This document shows positions 34,061 to 46,563 of a stretch of DNA of 64,000 nt, piece by piece (position 1 is the first letter of the stretch; every line of letters starts with the position of its first letter). The notes beneath the pieces were generated by a model, which did no database searches, was not told the DNA's origin, and saw nothing but the letters and a program-made list of their open reading frames with translations. Origin of the DNA: Sinotaia quadrata (Eukaryota > Mollusca > Gastropoda > Architaenioglossa > Viviparidae); NCBI GenBank assembly GCA_028829895.1, contig CM054181.1, positions 46,003,759-46,067,758 of the forward strand. Reading direction: 5' to 3'. A program made the translations under genes and the position numbers.

Positions 34061-35262
34061 GAGATCCCACCAGTAGCACTAAAAGTATAAACAATTTCCA
34101 TTAAAAGTATAGCGCATGTGTGCAGATTGTGTATTATATATAATATTACTTTAAGTAAAATCTGAAAAGCGACATTTATGCCAGCGAATCCACAGGCATA
34201 TACCTAGTAATGATAATTTTTTGATAACACACAAAGGGACATAATTGCTCTGTTATTATTACAACCAATACTACCAGAACTATTCATACTGTTATTGTTA
34301 ACTCACGCATCACGGACAAAAGATCAATTACCTTGGGAGCTTCTGAACTTGCCATTAATTTTCTTTTCTGTGATTTGAAAAATGAAACTCTGACCACAAG
34401 TACACCAAATCCACGTGTTTGATGGCAATGGCTAGCATCACAGTAAAACTTGCGAACATTTGTGCGTTTGAGAAAAGTGCTATTAGGTAAAATATGATCT
34501 AAGTAAGGATTAACCCCATACTTCTCTCACGCATCCCGTCACGCCCAATATTGGCCTGCCCTAGTTAGTCAGTCATTTTTTATTTTATTTTTTTTTGGGG
34601 GGGACACTTCCGGCTTAACAAAGATTTCTCGCCAATGTAGGATGGGGTGGGATTGAAAGATGCAGTATTAGGAGTTGATGGTACATTACACTCATTAATG
34701 AGTTTATGGATTTTTATATTGAATTGTGTTCTGCACATCTCGGTAAGGGAATATATAAATAATATTGTTTCGTTTGTTTCTTTGCTCTAATATGCCTATT
34801 CTTTATTTTATTTTGAATTTCCGTTGTTTATATTTAAATGGAATCAGTAACATTATTATTTCTGTTAGATCATAGTAGGGTGATAGTTTAGCAGCTGTCT
34901 TGTAAGGTAGGCAAAAACTCTAAGGGGGAAGTATTCTTTAAATTATACAAAGGGAATACAAAGAGAACAGCAAATATACGAAGTATTACTGTTATTGTAG
35001 AAAACAAACCAAGAATGTATTTAGACATAACCATAATAACATGTAAATTACATAATTACAAGAAGATATATACTGAACTTTAGACAAATAGAAAAGTGCA
35101 ATTGTTCCTATAAGGAAAATTAAAGTTTTCCATCAAAGATAACTTTGTAATATCTTACATTAATTTGTATTGGTTTCTTCCATGCAATTCAATATAGAAA
35201 TGAAATTTCTAAAAGTCAAATTTTAACATCCTTGACAAGGACATTGATATTTAAGATTCAAA
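34061..35262. other. unassigned AT-rich stretch
   Basis: Poly(T)/(G) run at about 34,585-34,603 only. No gene recognised. Confidence 0.5.
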
Positions 35263-35270
35263 GTACTCAG

Positions 35271-35414
35271 CAGCGTTCCCTCCAATATTTTTCCTGTTTG
35301 CACGGAACTGGCGGTTGTTTGAGCTTGCTTACAAAACTTGTGCACGGAATTTTGAAACTACTGCACGGCATTTTCTAATGAGCTGCGCGGCCGCACACCT
35401 TATAAGGAACATTG
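35271..35414. mobile_element. hAT-type MITE, 144 bp, with 8-bp TSD
   Basis: The left end CAGCGTTCCCTCCAA and the right end TATAAGGAACATTG form an imperfect terminal inverted repeat (CAgcGTTCC against CAatGTTCC). The flanks are GTACTCAG (35263-35270) and GTACTCAA (35415-35422), an 8-bp duplication with one mismatch. The interior is GC-richer than its surroundings (GCTGCGCGGCCGCACACC) and has no coding capacity. Ends and TSD length fit a hAT non-autonomous element, older than the one at 1857. Confidence 0.82.
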
Positions 35415-35429
35415 GTACTCAATAGTAAG

Positions 35430-35700
35430 GAGTCTTATCAACAGAGACTGTAATATTTTACTGTAAATTTATTTCAATTGTTAATTTAATAATAAAACTA
35501 GCTTACTGCAGTAAATACAGTGTAACATGGAGAATTGTAACCAAAGTACAGTAATACAGCTAGCTTACTGCAGTAAAATTCTTCTTCTTCTTTATTACTT
35601 CTCATTCATCATCGTCGTTGTTATCAGCAGCAGCAGCACAAGCATCGTCATAATTAACGTCATCATCTTCTTCTTCTTCATCTTCATCATCATTATTATT
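35430..35700. repeat. CTAGCTTACTGCAGTAAA duplication and cryptic triplet tract
   Basis: CTAGCTTACTGCAGTAAA occurs at about 35,499 and 35,559. It is followed by impure CTT/CAT/CAG triplets to 35700. Confidence 0.75.
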
Positions 35701-36095
35701 GATCATTAGTTTTGTTGTTATAATCAAGAGAGTTTTAGAGACGATTATGGGTAATTACTGATCTACCAAAATATACTACTCATAATTAAATATCTTCAAA
35801 TAAAATACAATTTTCAGAGAAATTCATGATATTATCAAGAGAGAAAGTGAAACTTCATTTAGAAGTTCAACTTAAGAGAAATTATATTTTCAGAATATAT
35901 TTTTAAATGGCGATTTTTGTGAGATTGATTTGTGGCAGCTAAATTTAAAAGTGGTCGATTTGTGAAAGTATATTTGTGTGGGTCAGTTTCTGAGTCAGCT
36001 ATGACGGTGGATTAGTGAGGGTGAATTTATAAGTCTGCTTGTGATGGTTAATGCGTGATGGTTGAATTGTATTCTTAAGTTCCTCTTTGTGGGGA
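35701..36095. other. unassigned AT-rich stretch
   Basis: Loose GATTTGTG words foreshadow the next array; otherwise nothing. Confidence 0.5.
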
Positions 36096-36510
36096 CTGAT
36101 TTGTTTTGGTTTAATTTTTTTGGGTCAAGATTGATTTGTTATGGTTGTGTTTGTCAGGACTGATTTGTTTTGGTTTGATTTTTTGGGTCAAGATTGATTT
36201 GTTATGGTTGTGTTTGTCAGGACTGATTTGTTTTGGTTTGATTTTTTGGGTCAAGATTGATTTGTTATGGTTGTATTTGTCAGGACTGATTTGTTTTGGT
36301 TTGATTTTTTGGGTCACGATTGATTTGTTATGGTTGTGTTTGTCAGGACTGATTTGTTTTGGTTTGATTTTTTTGGGTCAAGATTGATTTGTTATGGTTG
36401 TGTTTGTCAGGACTGATTTGTTTTGGTTTTGATTTTTTTGTCAAGATTGATTTGTTATGGTTGTGTTTGTCAGGACTGATTTGTATTGGTTTGATTTGTA
36501 AGGTGTTTGT
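36096..36510. repeat. 61-bp minisatellite, ~6.5 copies
   Basis: Unit contains GGTCAAGATTGATTTGTTAT and GTTTGTCAGGACTGATTTG. Each unit is an internal near-duplication around GATTTGTT, so the 61-bp unit may itself derive from a ~30-bp ancestor. Strongly G/T-biased on the plus strand. Confidence 0.95.
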
Positions 36511-37639
36511 CAGGATTGATTTGTGAGGGTCGATTGCTAAAGGTCCGTTTGTAATGTATGATTTGTGTGGATCTTTGTTTTGGACCTTTGTAAGATTCGA
36601 TCTGCTATAGACAAGTTCAGCTATTAAAAGTATATTATCGCCGAAGGCAATTTTATACGTTAAAACATTTGGGTAGCAGTAAGTTTACGTTATCGGTAGC
36701 ATCTCAACGCCAATTAATAGCTTTACATGTAAAGGAAACATTTTTGCTTTGTGTTTTGGAATACCTATTTTCTGACACTCAAAACATTTATACATTTGAA
36801 AATTAAACCATAACTTGATATAAAAATCCTTAACGCTTTCCGAAGGGAAATTACTCTGCTATCAGTGTCCGCTACATTATAAAGGTGAAAGGTGAACAGC
36901 AGCTCACCAGAGACAAGCCAGACAGAATCAAAGACAAGGAACAGTTAACCAGAGCCCAAACTGCTGATTTTTTTCTCTCACGGTGATTTGGCATACACGG
37001 TTAATCTCCCTTAATGTCATGTTTAGGACAAAATGCCTACAGTGCCCGGTCCCCTCTCCCACTCTCCGCTTGACATCTCATGTTGCAGGACTTCTTAACC
37101 CAGGTCAAAATGGAAATTTAATTTATTTATGGATTTCGACTGCACGCTGTTCGCACTGAATAAGTGAATATATATGTTTCCTTTCCTATGTATGTTGTCA
37201 TGTTGACTCTTTGAAAAAATAACTTCTTCTCTGGGAGCCTAAATGGCTCTGCTGTTCACCTAATTTTTAAAACTAAAACAGAAAGTGTCAGTCATTGTCT
37301 TTAAAATGTCGAGTGCATTCAATATTGTGATAGTCTGACGTAGTTAATTTTTTAATTTATTTTTTGTTTCAAATTTTTATTGTTGGTTTTCCACACATAA
37401 TACTCACATACTCTAATGTCGGGAAAGAGAGATGTGCAAACGGTAAAGGGAGTCGGCTATTATGTGTAAGTATACTTTTGTGGGTAAAATTAGTATACTT
37501 TTGTTCAGCTTATGTATTTAAATGTGTATCTACAGCTCAATGAATATAAACGTTAAGAGAAAGCGCTTATGTACATCTTGGAAAATTATGTTTAACGAAG
37601 ACATTTGTTTTGTTATATTGTTAGCCTGATGTTTTTGTT
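36511..37639. other. unassigned stretch
   Basis: No array, transposon end or gene recognised. Confidence 0.5.
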
Positions 37640-37985
37640 TCTGAAATCAGTTTGGAATTTTGGGGTGACTGAAATTAACATGAAAGTCCTATATTTGAAA
37701 TCAGCTTGGAATTTGGGGTGACTGAAATTAACAAGAAAATCTTATATTTGAAATCAGTTTGAAATTTTGTGGTGACTGAAATTGACAAGAAAATCTTTTA
37801 TATTTGAAACCAGCTTAGAGTTTTGGGGTGGTTGAAATTAACATGATAGTCCAATAATTATTTGTAATTAACTTGGAATTATGGGTTGACTTAAACTGAC
37901 AAGGAATTCCGTTATTTGAAGTCAGCTTGGAATTTGGAGTGATTTAAATTAACATGGCAGACATACATCTGAAAGCAACTTGAGA
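37640..37985. repeat. degenerate ~54-bp tandem repeat, ~6-7 copies
   Basis: Blocks like GAAATCAGCTTGGAATTTGG GGTGACTGAAATTAACA recur with clear substitutions and indels. Confidence 0.85.
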
Positions 37986-38472
37986 TTTATATTTGAAAGT
38001 AACGTTATGAATGTTTTGTATGTTAGCACAGCTGGGAAATCCTCCGTTCACTGTTTAAATTTAGCTTGGAAAAGTTTTGTTTTGTTGTAAGATCAATCGG
38101 AATATTGCTCTACCGACAATCGTTTTGATTGATATAATTTTTATTTTCTTAAATAAATATCGTTTGATGTGTGTTCTTTTATTTCACAAAGAAGAGCCGT
38201 TGAAAAGTTGTAACATCTTATCCCATTTTTCACTTTATGAAACAAAGCAAAAAAAGCAGATTTGTTTAGAGTACATATTTGAAGTCTACCATATTTTATT
38301 TTAAAAATACTATTCCGTTAAACATTTCTCTTTAAGCGCATATATTATTATTTGTGTGTAATTTACCGTTGTGATATAACTTTGAGTGTTATTTTCAACT
38401 TTGTATTAGGGTGCAAATCAATACATTCGACATCGTGCGGTGCCTGTCGTGTTTATGTTCGATTTAGTTTGG
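37986..38472. other. unassigned AT-rich stretch
   Basis: No supported feature. A 75-codon plus frame at 38077-38304 matches nothing recognised. Confidence 0.5.
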
Positions 38473-38790
38473 AATATCGGTCGGTAGACAGTAGAGTCTA
38501 AAACACATTACTTATTTTAGCAACAGAATATCGGTCGGTAGACAATAGAGTCTAAAACACATTACTTATTTTAGCAACAGAATATCGGTCGGTAGACAGT
38601 AGAGTCTAAAACACATTACTTATTTTAGCAACAGAATATCGGTCGGTAGACAATAGAGAGTCTAAAATCCATTACTTATTTTAGCAACAGAATATCGGTC
38701 GGTAGACAGTAGAGAGTCTAAACACATTGCCTTTTTTAGCAATAGAATATCGGTCGGTAGACTGTAGAGAGACTAAAAACCATAATTATT
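38473..38790. repeat. 54-bp minisatellite, 6 copies
   Basis: AATATCGGTCGGTAGACAGT recurs at 38473, 38527, 38581 and onward. The first three units are nearly identical and the last three slightly diverged. Confidence 0.95.
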
Positions 38791-38869
38791 TAATAAACCG
38801 TGATTATCTCATTTATTTGAAAAACAATTGTCCAACTTAACGTGATATCTAGAAACGACATTTACACCT

Positions 38870-38872
<3 letters not shown>

Positions 38873-38932
<60 letters not shown>
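38873..38932. repeat. (CA)n microsatellite
   Basis: About 30 pure AC units. Confidence 0.98.
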
Positions 38933-38935
<3 letters not shown>

Positions 38936-39083
38936 AATATAGACATTTATATGTGTGTACATTTTTGCTTGCCACATGTTCAGACACATTGCTTGTTACT
39001 ATTTTCATCCGGGTTTTTGTCAAGCAGCAGCTAAAGACGTACAAGTGACGTTAACTTGCACTTTATTTAGCACAAAAATAATA

Positions 39084-39115
39084 AAAAGATCACGTGGTCT
39101 TTGACGTAGGATAAG
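39084..39115 (+). promoter_or_regulatory. CACGTG plus TGACGTA module, copy 1
   Basis: AAAAGATCACGTGGTCTTTG followed by ACGTAGGA. A near-match occurs at 57809-57840. It combines an E-box with a CRE-like half. Confidence 0.3.
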
Positions 39116-40625
39116 CACAGCGTTCCGATATCATGGATCACGTGTAACACTAGTTAATGACCACGTGTAAATCTTTGGTTACTGGTTAGACGGTCTAATT
39201 GCTAGTGGACGACACAGTGTGCCTTTTAATGTTTCTGGTTGGCAAAAGTCTGGATAATACGTGTATACATTACTAATACGAATCCAGCACTATAGCCGTT
39301 TCCTATTTGATGCATTTCTCTCGGCCAATAAACTATCGCTCTCAAGCACCGTTTACTTTGTACATGCATACATCTTGAAGAAATTCGCTGTCTTCAAAGT
39401 ACATATTCTCCCACAACTACCCACCCACCCTGGCCCTGCGAAAAAAAAGGCAAGAGTTTATATTTTAGTAAGTTAGAAGCTGTTATTCTTAATATATCAA
39501 AATGTGAATAACCGGTCCTCTAAGGAGATAACCGCTGATTGTGTAAAAATAGTTTAATGCACGATATTTGGATATTTATTTATTTTACAGAGATTGGGTG
39601 CTAAAAAATATTCCAGACTTTCCTATTTATTTTGAAAATGTTTAAAAACATAGAATACAAATAAAATATAAATATATTTCCCCCCCTTTCGGTTAGCGAG
39701 AACACTTAATCAATCGGCTCAATCAGCTGTTATTTTTTATGAACTTGCACAATCTTTGCAATTCATTATAAATAGAGGAAAATCTTGAAAGCAGACGTGC
39801 GGAAAAGACAAACACAAAAAACTCTGTGTGTTGCCTACTTGCTGAATTTATGTTGATATCAAGAAGGTTTCAAGATAGCCTTCCCTTCCTTTCAACAAAG
39901 AAATCTATTAATAGAAATTTGCCTGGCTTAATGTAAATATTGATGCAATCAACATTGTGGCTATCTGTGACGTAGTTGATTTTGTTATTTTAGAAAGAAA
40001 CAGCAATAACAACAAAACACAGACAACAAGAATTGGCCATGCTTGTAGTGCGTAATTCTTGAAAAGAGTAAATTATGCGTATTTCGTTTACAAACACTAA
40101 TGACTTTAATAATTTTCACTTCTACCACTACAACCAAAAAAAAACCGTCACAACAAAAGCCACTCAACTAGCGCCACTGGACGCACTATAGTAGCTGTCT
40201 CCAACCGTATGACTACTGCTAGTACTACTGCCATCACCACCACTAACAGCATATCGACCGCCGATATTACCATTTTTAACGAAATAGTGTACCCGGCTCT
40301 GCCTTCGACAGTTCAACCCCAAAACCATAGTCATCAACAATTTCACCCCGAACATTTCCAACTTCACTGTCACCAGCACTACTACCACCTATAGATCCAT
40401 CCATCCATCCATCCATCCATATAAGCATATATGTTTCAAATGGTACGATGGAGATCACAACTACACCTCAATAATTTTTAGAGTAAGTTATTAGCGGAAA
40501 CTCGGGCAAAATTAAAATGAAACACAATTCCGCAAAACGTTCACTCTTTAATGTTATTACTTTCTTTATTCATGAGACTATGTCTCTGTTTTCAGAGTAA
40601 CGTTTTCTCCCGTCCTTATTGCACT
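39116..40625. other. unassigned stretch with triplet-rich patch
   Basis: ACTAC/CACCA-type impure triplets lie at 40,190-40,395, and a short (CATC)n at about 40,395-40,420. No gene recognised. Confidence 0.45.
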
Positions 40626-40722
40626 TGTCTGCGAAATAGGCAAAAGTTGAAAGGAAACTTGAAACCAAACCTGTCTGCGAAATGGCAAAAGTTGAAAGGA
40701 AACTTGAAATCAAACCTGTCTG
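40626..40722. repeat. 46-bp tandem duplication
   Basis: TGTCTGCGAAAT...GGCAAAAGTTGAAAGGAAAC in two copies from 40626 and 40672. Confidence 0.9.
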
Positions 40723-41054
40723 TCTTATTTCATGATATTACTATTTTCATAAAAATTCAATTTTTGAGATTTATTTTTGTATTTTGCAATATAGATGTTT
40801 CCTCCTTAACTAGCTTTTCGTGTAGATCCAATCAGTCGTTTTGTAACAAGCTTGTGTGTCTAAATACATACATATAAACATGTATGTGTTTTTTCCATCG
40901 ACTTAGACTAGAGGATCTTCCATTGCAGGTATGATTCTTTTCACTATAACTGGTCATTGTTTGTTACATACAGTCTGACCTTCACATCAGACACTTTTTG
41001 CTTGATAAATCTCTTTCTTACTTTTGGCCCAATCTCCATTCCTTCCAAAGGTAC

Positions 41055-41440
41055 TTATATGTTGACTCCTTGATTATCCTTTTATAGTTACCTACATATT
41101 GACTCTGACAATCCTTTTATAGTTACCTACATATTGACTCTTTGATAATCCTTTTATAGTTATCTACATATTGACTCTTTGACAATCCTTTTATAGTTAC
41201 CTACATATTTACCCTTTGATAATTAATCCTTTTATAGTTACCTACATATTGACCCTTTGATAATCCTTTTATAGTTACCTACATATTGACTCTTTGACAA
41301 TCCTTTTATAGTTACCTACATATTGACCCTTTGATAATTAATCCTTTTATAGTTACCTACATATTGACCCTTTGATAATTAATCCTTTGATAGTTACCTA
41401 CATATTGACTCTTTGATAATCCTTTTATAGTTACAGACTT
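41055..41440. repeat. 37/41-bp minisatellite, ~9 copies
   Basis: Unit CCTTTTATAGTTACCTACAT ATTGACTCTTTGATAAT. Several units carry an extra TAAT before CCTTTT, giving two length classes interspersed along the array. Confidence 0.94.
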
Positions 41441-42699
41441 CTTTCCTGCTGGTCTATTATATTCTTATATTCAGCTACCTGTCTGGGATTGTGTTGTTGT
41501 TGGTTTATAATGACGAATTTTTTGTATGAAATCTGTTTCTTTTGACTACTTCTGACCCTACTTCTTGTAACTCTCTGTTACTAGGTGTTCCAGTCTGATT
41601 GTTCATATTTGTGTCTGGATTTTTGTTGGCACACTTTAATTTTCCTTCTGAGGTACCCATGTATTCATATTTGGCCCAAACTGCGTTTCATTATTAGTTA
41701 TGTGCTTCTCTATCTCTTTCTCTCTCACTCTCTCTCTCACTTTCTCACTCTCTCACTCTCTCACGCATTCTGTGGTAGGCGGTCTTTTTTTATAGGTGCC
41801 GTTGATTAGAATAACCAGAACATATGGACTCCGTTGGGTAAACCAAACACCCGATATTTCTTTTTTGGGGGGTGTCAAGACCTAGAAACAATACCTGGAA
41901 GGCCAATACCAAAGGCAATTATTTAGGATAGAAGGTTTTAGGGACTACTACTACTGGGATAAGGGAACATGCATTATTAGAAACGCTAAGCCTTTGTGTT
42001 AAACTGTATATATCGTTGCATCACTTATCATCGGGTTCACAGGAGTTGGTACAAATTGAATACTGAGCAAAAAAATAAAAAAAGATTATAGTGATGAATT
42101 AGAGTGGAGATGGACAGGATCAGTGTCCATCTGAAAGCACAACAATAATAATGATAAGGAAATTTGCATAGAATGTAAAGAAATCACACACAAAAAAATA
42201 TTGATATAAGAAATTTAGAGATTCTTCACATGTCTATTTGGGTAATACATGCAGTGCTTTCAGATAATTATATTACTCACTGAGGTCGCTTGTGTTAGAT
42301 GGCTTTTACAAAACAGTAGCAGATCCCGTCTAAAATCGAAACGTTACATATCTAAAGGGGTAGGTAATTAACGAACAAGGGATGACAAAAGGGATAAGTG
42401 TACTAAAAACCCCAAACGAAAATAGGAAATGTCACTTCTACTAATCCTGTCTGTGTGCTAAAGACTCAGTGGCCCGTTTGTTACACATTTTATCTGTATC
42501 CCTCAAGGAGAACAATCATTTCATGAATACCAATGGTGAATTACAAGTATCTTAACGCGCTCTGAAACTGTGTGTATTGAAATGAGTGACGACAATGAAC
42601 GCATTATTAACTGTCAGCATTCAAATACATGTTGTGGCTCGACGCTCAGCTGGCGATTGAAGTGGTACCTTGAATTCTCCACAACTTCTGACTATGCAG
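41441..42699. other. unassigned stretch
   Basis: A CTCTCACT-rich patch lies at 41,712-41,766. No gene recognised. Confidence 0.5.
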
Positions 42700-43195
42700 A
42701 GTTAACGGAGCATGCCGCGACATCGCTCACTTGAATGCATAATAATTATTGAGAGCGCGTTCAAAGACACCGCCCGTTTCACTGCATGCAGTTAATAGTG
42801 AGTTCAACGACACCGTTTATTTGATTGCATTTAATTAACAGAGTGTTCAATGATACCACTTATTTATGCATACAGTTTTAATTGTGCATTTATCGACATG
42901 CCGCTCATTTGAATCCAAATAATGTGTTGAACGACACGACTCTCGCGAATACATTTAGTTACTAGTGCGGGGACTGACACCGCTTGTTTGAGATTGGGTT
43001 CATCGATACAACTCTTATGGTGAATACTGGTGTTAAATGTGACATTGTTCTTTAACTAATTACTGATATTAATCGACTACGCTCAGTGGAATGCATAATT
43101 TTTAATAAATTAATTGTAGACTAAATCGGAGCGACTTGGTGGAATGCATGCAAGTGTGAGGCTGCGAACGATACCAACTGATTTGAATTCATAAA
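42700..43195. repeat. highly degenerate ~55-60 bp tandem repeat
   Basis: Recurrent words TTCAACGACACCG, TTTGAATGCAT and ATTTAATTAAC reappear in the same order about eight times with heavy divergence. It is best read as an ancient minisatellite. Confidence 0.6.
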
Positions 43196-43782
43196 ATGAA
43201 CAGGACGCTCATGATTTAACTATAGACATTTCAGAGCACTTTACATCCCATGTGATCCTCTTTAAATTTGTACCCCTATTCGCCTACCTTTTCTTTATTC
43301 AATAGGACTGTTTAACTACAAAATCAACGAATACTTGAAGTAACTGCTTTGCACATAGATACTTTTACTCTCACTGATAAAGAAACTTTCAGAAAAATCT
43401 CGCGATGGTCCATGATTTATATCTTGAGCACGAGAACATTTACAAACTTGGTACAGGCCGTGACGCGGGCTGAAAGAAATAATGAATTCGTCTAGACCGA
43501 TTTCTGAAACAATGAGAGATGTTTTAGTTCGCCATCACGAGCTCGCCAACAATAGTGAATTTCAAAATGAGTGTTACTTTCTGTGACAAGTCAAACACGT
43601 TTCGTTTTGTTTTTTTTTTTGTCCTGAGAGCGCTTTCGTATAATTATTCTGTTTAATCTGTGGCAGAGCGGTTAACAACTCGCTTGATGAATGGCTGGAA
43701 ATTAATGCTATTTTAATAGTGCTTACAAATTGTTTAAGTGAATCATTTTAAGATGCGATTTTTAAAACAACACAACAACCGT
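43196..43782. other. unassigned stretch
   Basis: Poly(T) run near 43,608-43,620; otherwise nothing. Confidence 0.5.
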
Positions 43783-44066
43783 AAACTACAATATTAATAT
43801 ATCACTACGGCATATTAAAAACTACAATATTAATATATCACTACGGCATATTAAAAACTACAATATTAATATATCACTACGGCATATTAAAAACTACAAT
43901 ATTAATATATCACTACGGCATATTAAAAACTACATTATTAATATATCACTACGGCATATTAAAAACTACAATATTAATATATCACTACGGCATATTAAAA
44001 ACTACAATATTAATATATCACTACGGCATATTAAAAACTACAATATTAATATATCAATACGGCATT
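43783..44066. repeat. 36-bp AT-rich minisatellite, ~8 copies
   Basis: Unit AAACTACAATATTAATATAT CACTACGGCATATTAA repeats every 36 bp almost perfectly. The AATATTAATAT core is self-complementary. Confidence 0.96.
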
Positions 44067-44837
44067 AAAAATTATAAACTTATGTCGTCAATATTTTTAC
44101 TGACACTATTAATGGGAAGTATTTTATGCAGTTAATTAAATTTAAAATAAATTAAAAGAGCCTTTATAGGGGTCTTATGAAAAATTGGCGATAAAATAAT
44201 TTAGTTTTAATTTAGGTGGTCACTCTTGTTTCGTGTTATGCTAAACAAACTTTGAAAGGCAGTCCCATCTCCTTACACCAGCACAATCACGCATTCTCGC
44301 ATATACAAGCATAGAGAAGTCTCCCAAGATATTCTTCTCCCCACCACAGTATAAAGTTTTAACAATGTATTAGGTATGAGGGTCAGTATATTGTAGGACA
44401 ATGCTTGGAAAAGAAGTTTTCATTTCTTTATTTTTCTTATAAAATAGTGATTCTTTATAAATGCCTGCTAAACAGCAGATTGTTTCCCTTACCAATGGGA
44501 AGTAAAAATTTCGCTTGTTATTCATGAGTCCAATTCAGATCCAATTTGTGGTTTAAATTAAAAGCCATAGGAATTAACCTTTCACAGATTTTGGATATTC
44601 ATTACTGAAATATTCATATGAAATAATCAAGAAGGAAAAACAATAGAAAAAATATTATTTTTTTATATATATATACATTCACATGTCTCACGAGAAGAAA
44701 TAATTTACAGTATGAAGAAAAAAAGGAAGGGAGCCAACCTAATGTGTTTTTAATTCAATATCCACGAACACCAACGCACTTCTGAGAAGTCAGTTAGACC
44801 CTCGTCGAATAGCTCGGGTATATTATACACCCACAAA
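44067..44837. other. unassigned stretch
   Basis: A short (TA)n run lies near 44,665. No gene recognised. Confidence 0.5.
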
Positions 44838-44995
44838 ACACATTTCTTTATTTGCATTAAAACGTCATATAATATAGCTTGTGTAAATTACCCTTAAGCA
44901 CGCAGAGATTAACTCCAAAAGTGCATTTCTGAGTTTGCAGTTAGAACATTATAAAATAGGTTGTATAAATTAATCTTGAACATCCAGAGATCCAT
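44838..44995. repeat. old ~83-bp tandem duplication
   Basis: GCATT..AACGTCATATAATATAGCTTGTGTAAATT...GCAGAGATT aligns with GCAGTTAGAACATTATAAAATAGGTTGTATAAATT...CCAGAGATC about 83 bp later. Clearly diverged. Confidence 0.65.
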
Positions 44996-45687
44996 CAGTA
45001 TAGAAGAAATGTGAAATAAAAATGGCGTCAGATAAGTTCTCGATGATCTCCCCATTTGTGTTAGAGTAACGCACCTTTCTCCCTCCCCCTCCCTCCTTAC
45101 AATCCAATTAGTTCACTTCAGGGGACATAATTGAAACTACCTTTTTTACATCAAAACTCACTTAACACTTGTGCTGACAAAGATATCTCTGTGTAGGGGA
45201 TGGGTGGAGAAATCGGGGTACATGGGGGGGTGGGGTAAGAGGAGGCAGGGTTACTAGATTGAAAACTGGGCGTGTCACTGCATAAATTTAATCGCACTTC
45301 CAGCCTCCATAGCTCGGGAATCAAAGCGTCTAGACTAACCGCGACGATAAAGGATCAGCAGTACGGTCAATTTAACCGCGAGCTGCCTGCCCATAAATTC
45401 GAGTAAACCTATTATTTTGTTATATTCTTTTGCAGCTTGAATCACCTGGCGACTAACTCCCACGAGTTGCAATTCCACAATTGAGTTCTGCTCGTGCACA
45501 GGCGAGAACATTACCACGTGGTCGCAGTCAGTCTCAGCTCATTGGCACGTAAACAATAGAAGGCAACGCAACAAGAACATATCCAAAACGAGGCATTAGT
45601 GGTCTTCTAGCTGTAGAGAAGTAGCATCATCAAGGAAAGCAACAGTTGAAGACTTATAACACTCACTAAACTAGAATGCACAAAGGT
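44996..45687. other. partly GC-balanced stretch
   Basis: The part 45,280-45,560 is GC-balanced and holds a 60-codon minus frame starting with ATG at 45517. Its codons look plausible and a CCAG/GTGATT site could serve as a donor inside it, but I do not recognise the product and do not call it a gene. Confidence 0.35.
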
Positions 45688-45861
45688 CAGCGTGGTCCAG
45701 CATCATTGCGGACCAAATGTGATCCGCGTAAAATTGTTTTGTGGATCGCGCTCCTAGAACAAACATGTTTCTTTAATATAGTATAATTATCTTGAATGAC
45801 TGGTAAACTTTAAATTTTAGATTTATGTGGCCCTCGAGGTGGAATAAGTTAGACCACCCTG
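45688..45861. mobile_element. hAT-like MITE, 174 bp
   Basis: Left end CAGCGTGGTCCAGC and right end GTTAGACCACCCTG pair as an imperfect terminal inverted repeat (CAGnGTGGTCnAnC). The flanking 8-mers ACAAAGGT and ACACAATC match at only about half their positions, so the TSD is decayed or the ends are slightly off. The interior includes GTGATCCGCG and GTGGATCGCG, suggesting a second inner inverted pair. No coding capacity. Confidence 0.65.
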
Positions 45862-45948
45862 ACACAATCGTATACATTATGGCGTGAGGGGTTAGATGTT
45901 TGGTTAAATAAATTAAATTAACAATTAAAACACTAGCATGGAAGATCA

Positions 45949-46165
45949 TTACTACATTTCACTATTTATGCCTGGTTTGACATAGTAATGAACAATTAAT
46001 ATATGGCTAAGTAACAAAATAGTATTAAACAATTAATATATGGCTAAGTAACAAAACAGTATTAAACAATTAATATATGGCTGAGTAACAATTACTACAT
46101 TTCAATATTTATGCCCGGTTTGACATAGGAAAAATTAATATATGGCTAAGTAACAATAACTACCG
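45949..46165. repeat. 37-bp minisatellite inside a larger duplication
   Basis: AACAATTAATATATGGCTAA at 45991, 46028 and 46065, with a fourth near 46131. The outer phrase TTACTACATTTCA(C/A)TATTTATGCC also occurs twice (about 45950 and 46093), so a ~140-bp block duplicated after or with the inner array. Confidence 0.88.
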
Positions 46166-46341
46166 AAACTTAAGTCCTAAATCTAACAGGAATGAGACGA
46201 TACTAACGATTAATGATTGAAGACAAATGCTACTAAACTTTTAGGGATTTATTTATAGTAGTAGAATGAATGCTTAGTATAATGGTGGAAGTAAATATCG
46301 GTGCAATCACTACAATGCCCACATGCACAATCAGTGACCAC

Positions 46342-46344
<3 letters not shown>

Positions 46345-46401
<57 letters not shown>

Positions 46402-46472
46402 GGGAGAGAGAGAGAGAGGGAGAGAGAGAGGGAGAGAGAGAGAGAGAGAGAGGGAGGGAGAGGGAGAGAGAG
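46345..46472. repeat. (GA)n microsatellite with GGGA interruptions
   Basis: Nearly pure purine for 128 bp, with GGGAGA variants in the right half. Such homopurine runs can form H-DNA. Confidence 0.98.
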
Positions 46473-46563
46473 TTAATTACGCAGCTCCTCGGACTTGTCA
46501 AATGTAAAGATCACGTGAATATCATCTAAAAATATACTCCAGGTACATAACTGGAGACAGTGG

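Noticed and set aside
43783..44066. AT-rich array as a replication origin or matrix attachment site
   Set aside because: Only AT-richness supports this; the sequence is an ordinary 36-bp minisatellite.
45420..45437. TTATATTCTTTTGCAG as a splice acceptor on the plus strand
   Set aside because: All three downstream plus frames close within about 16 codons, so no exon is supported.
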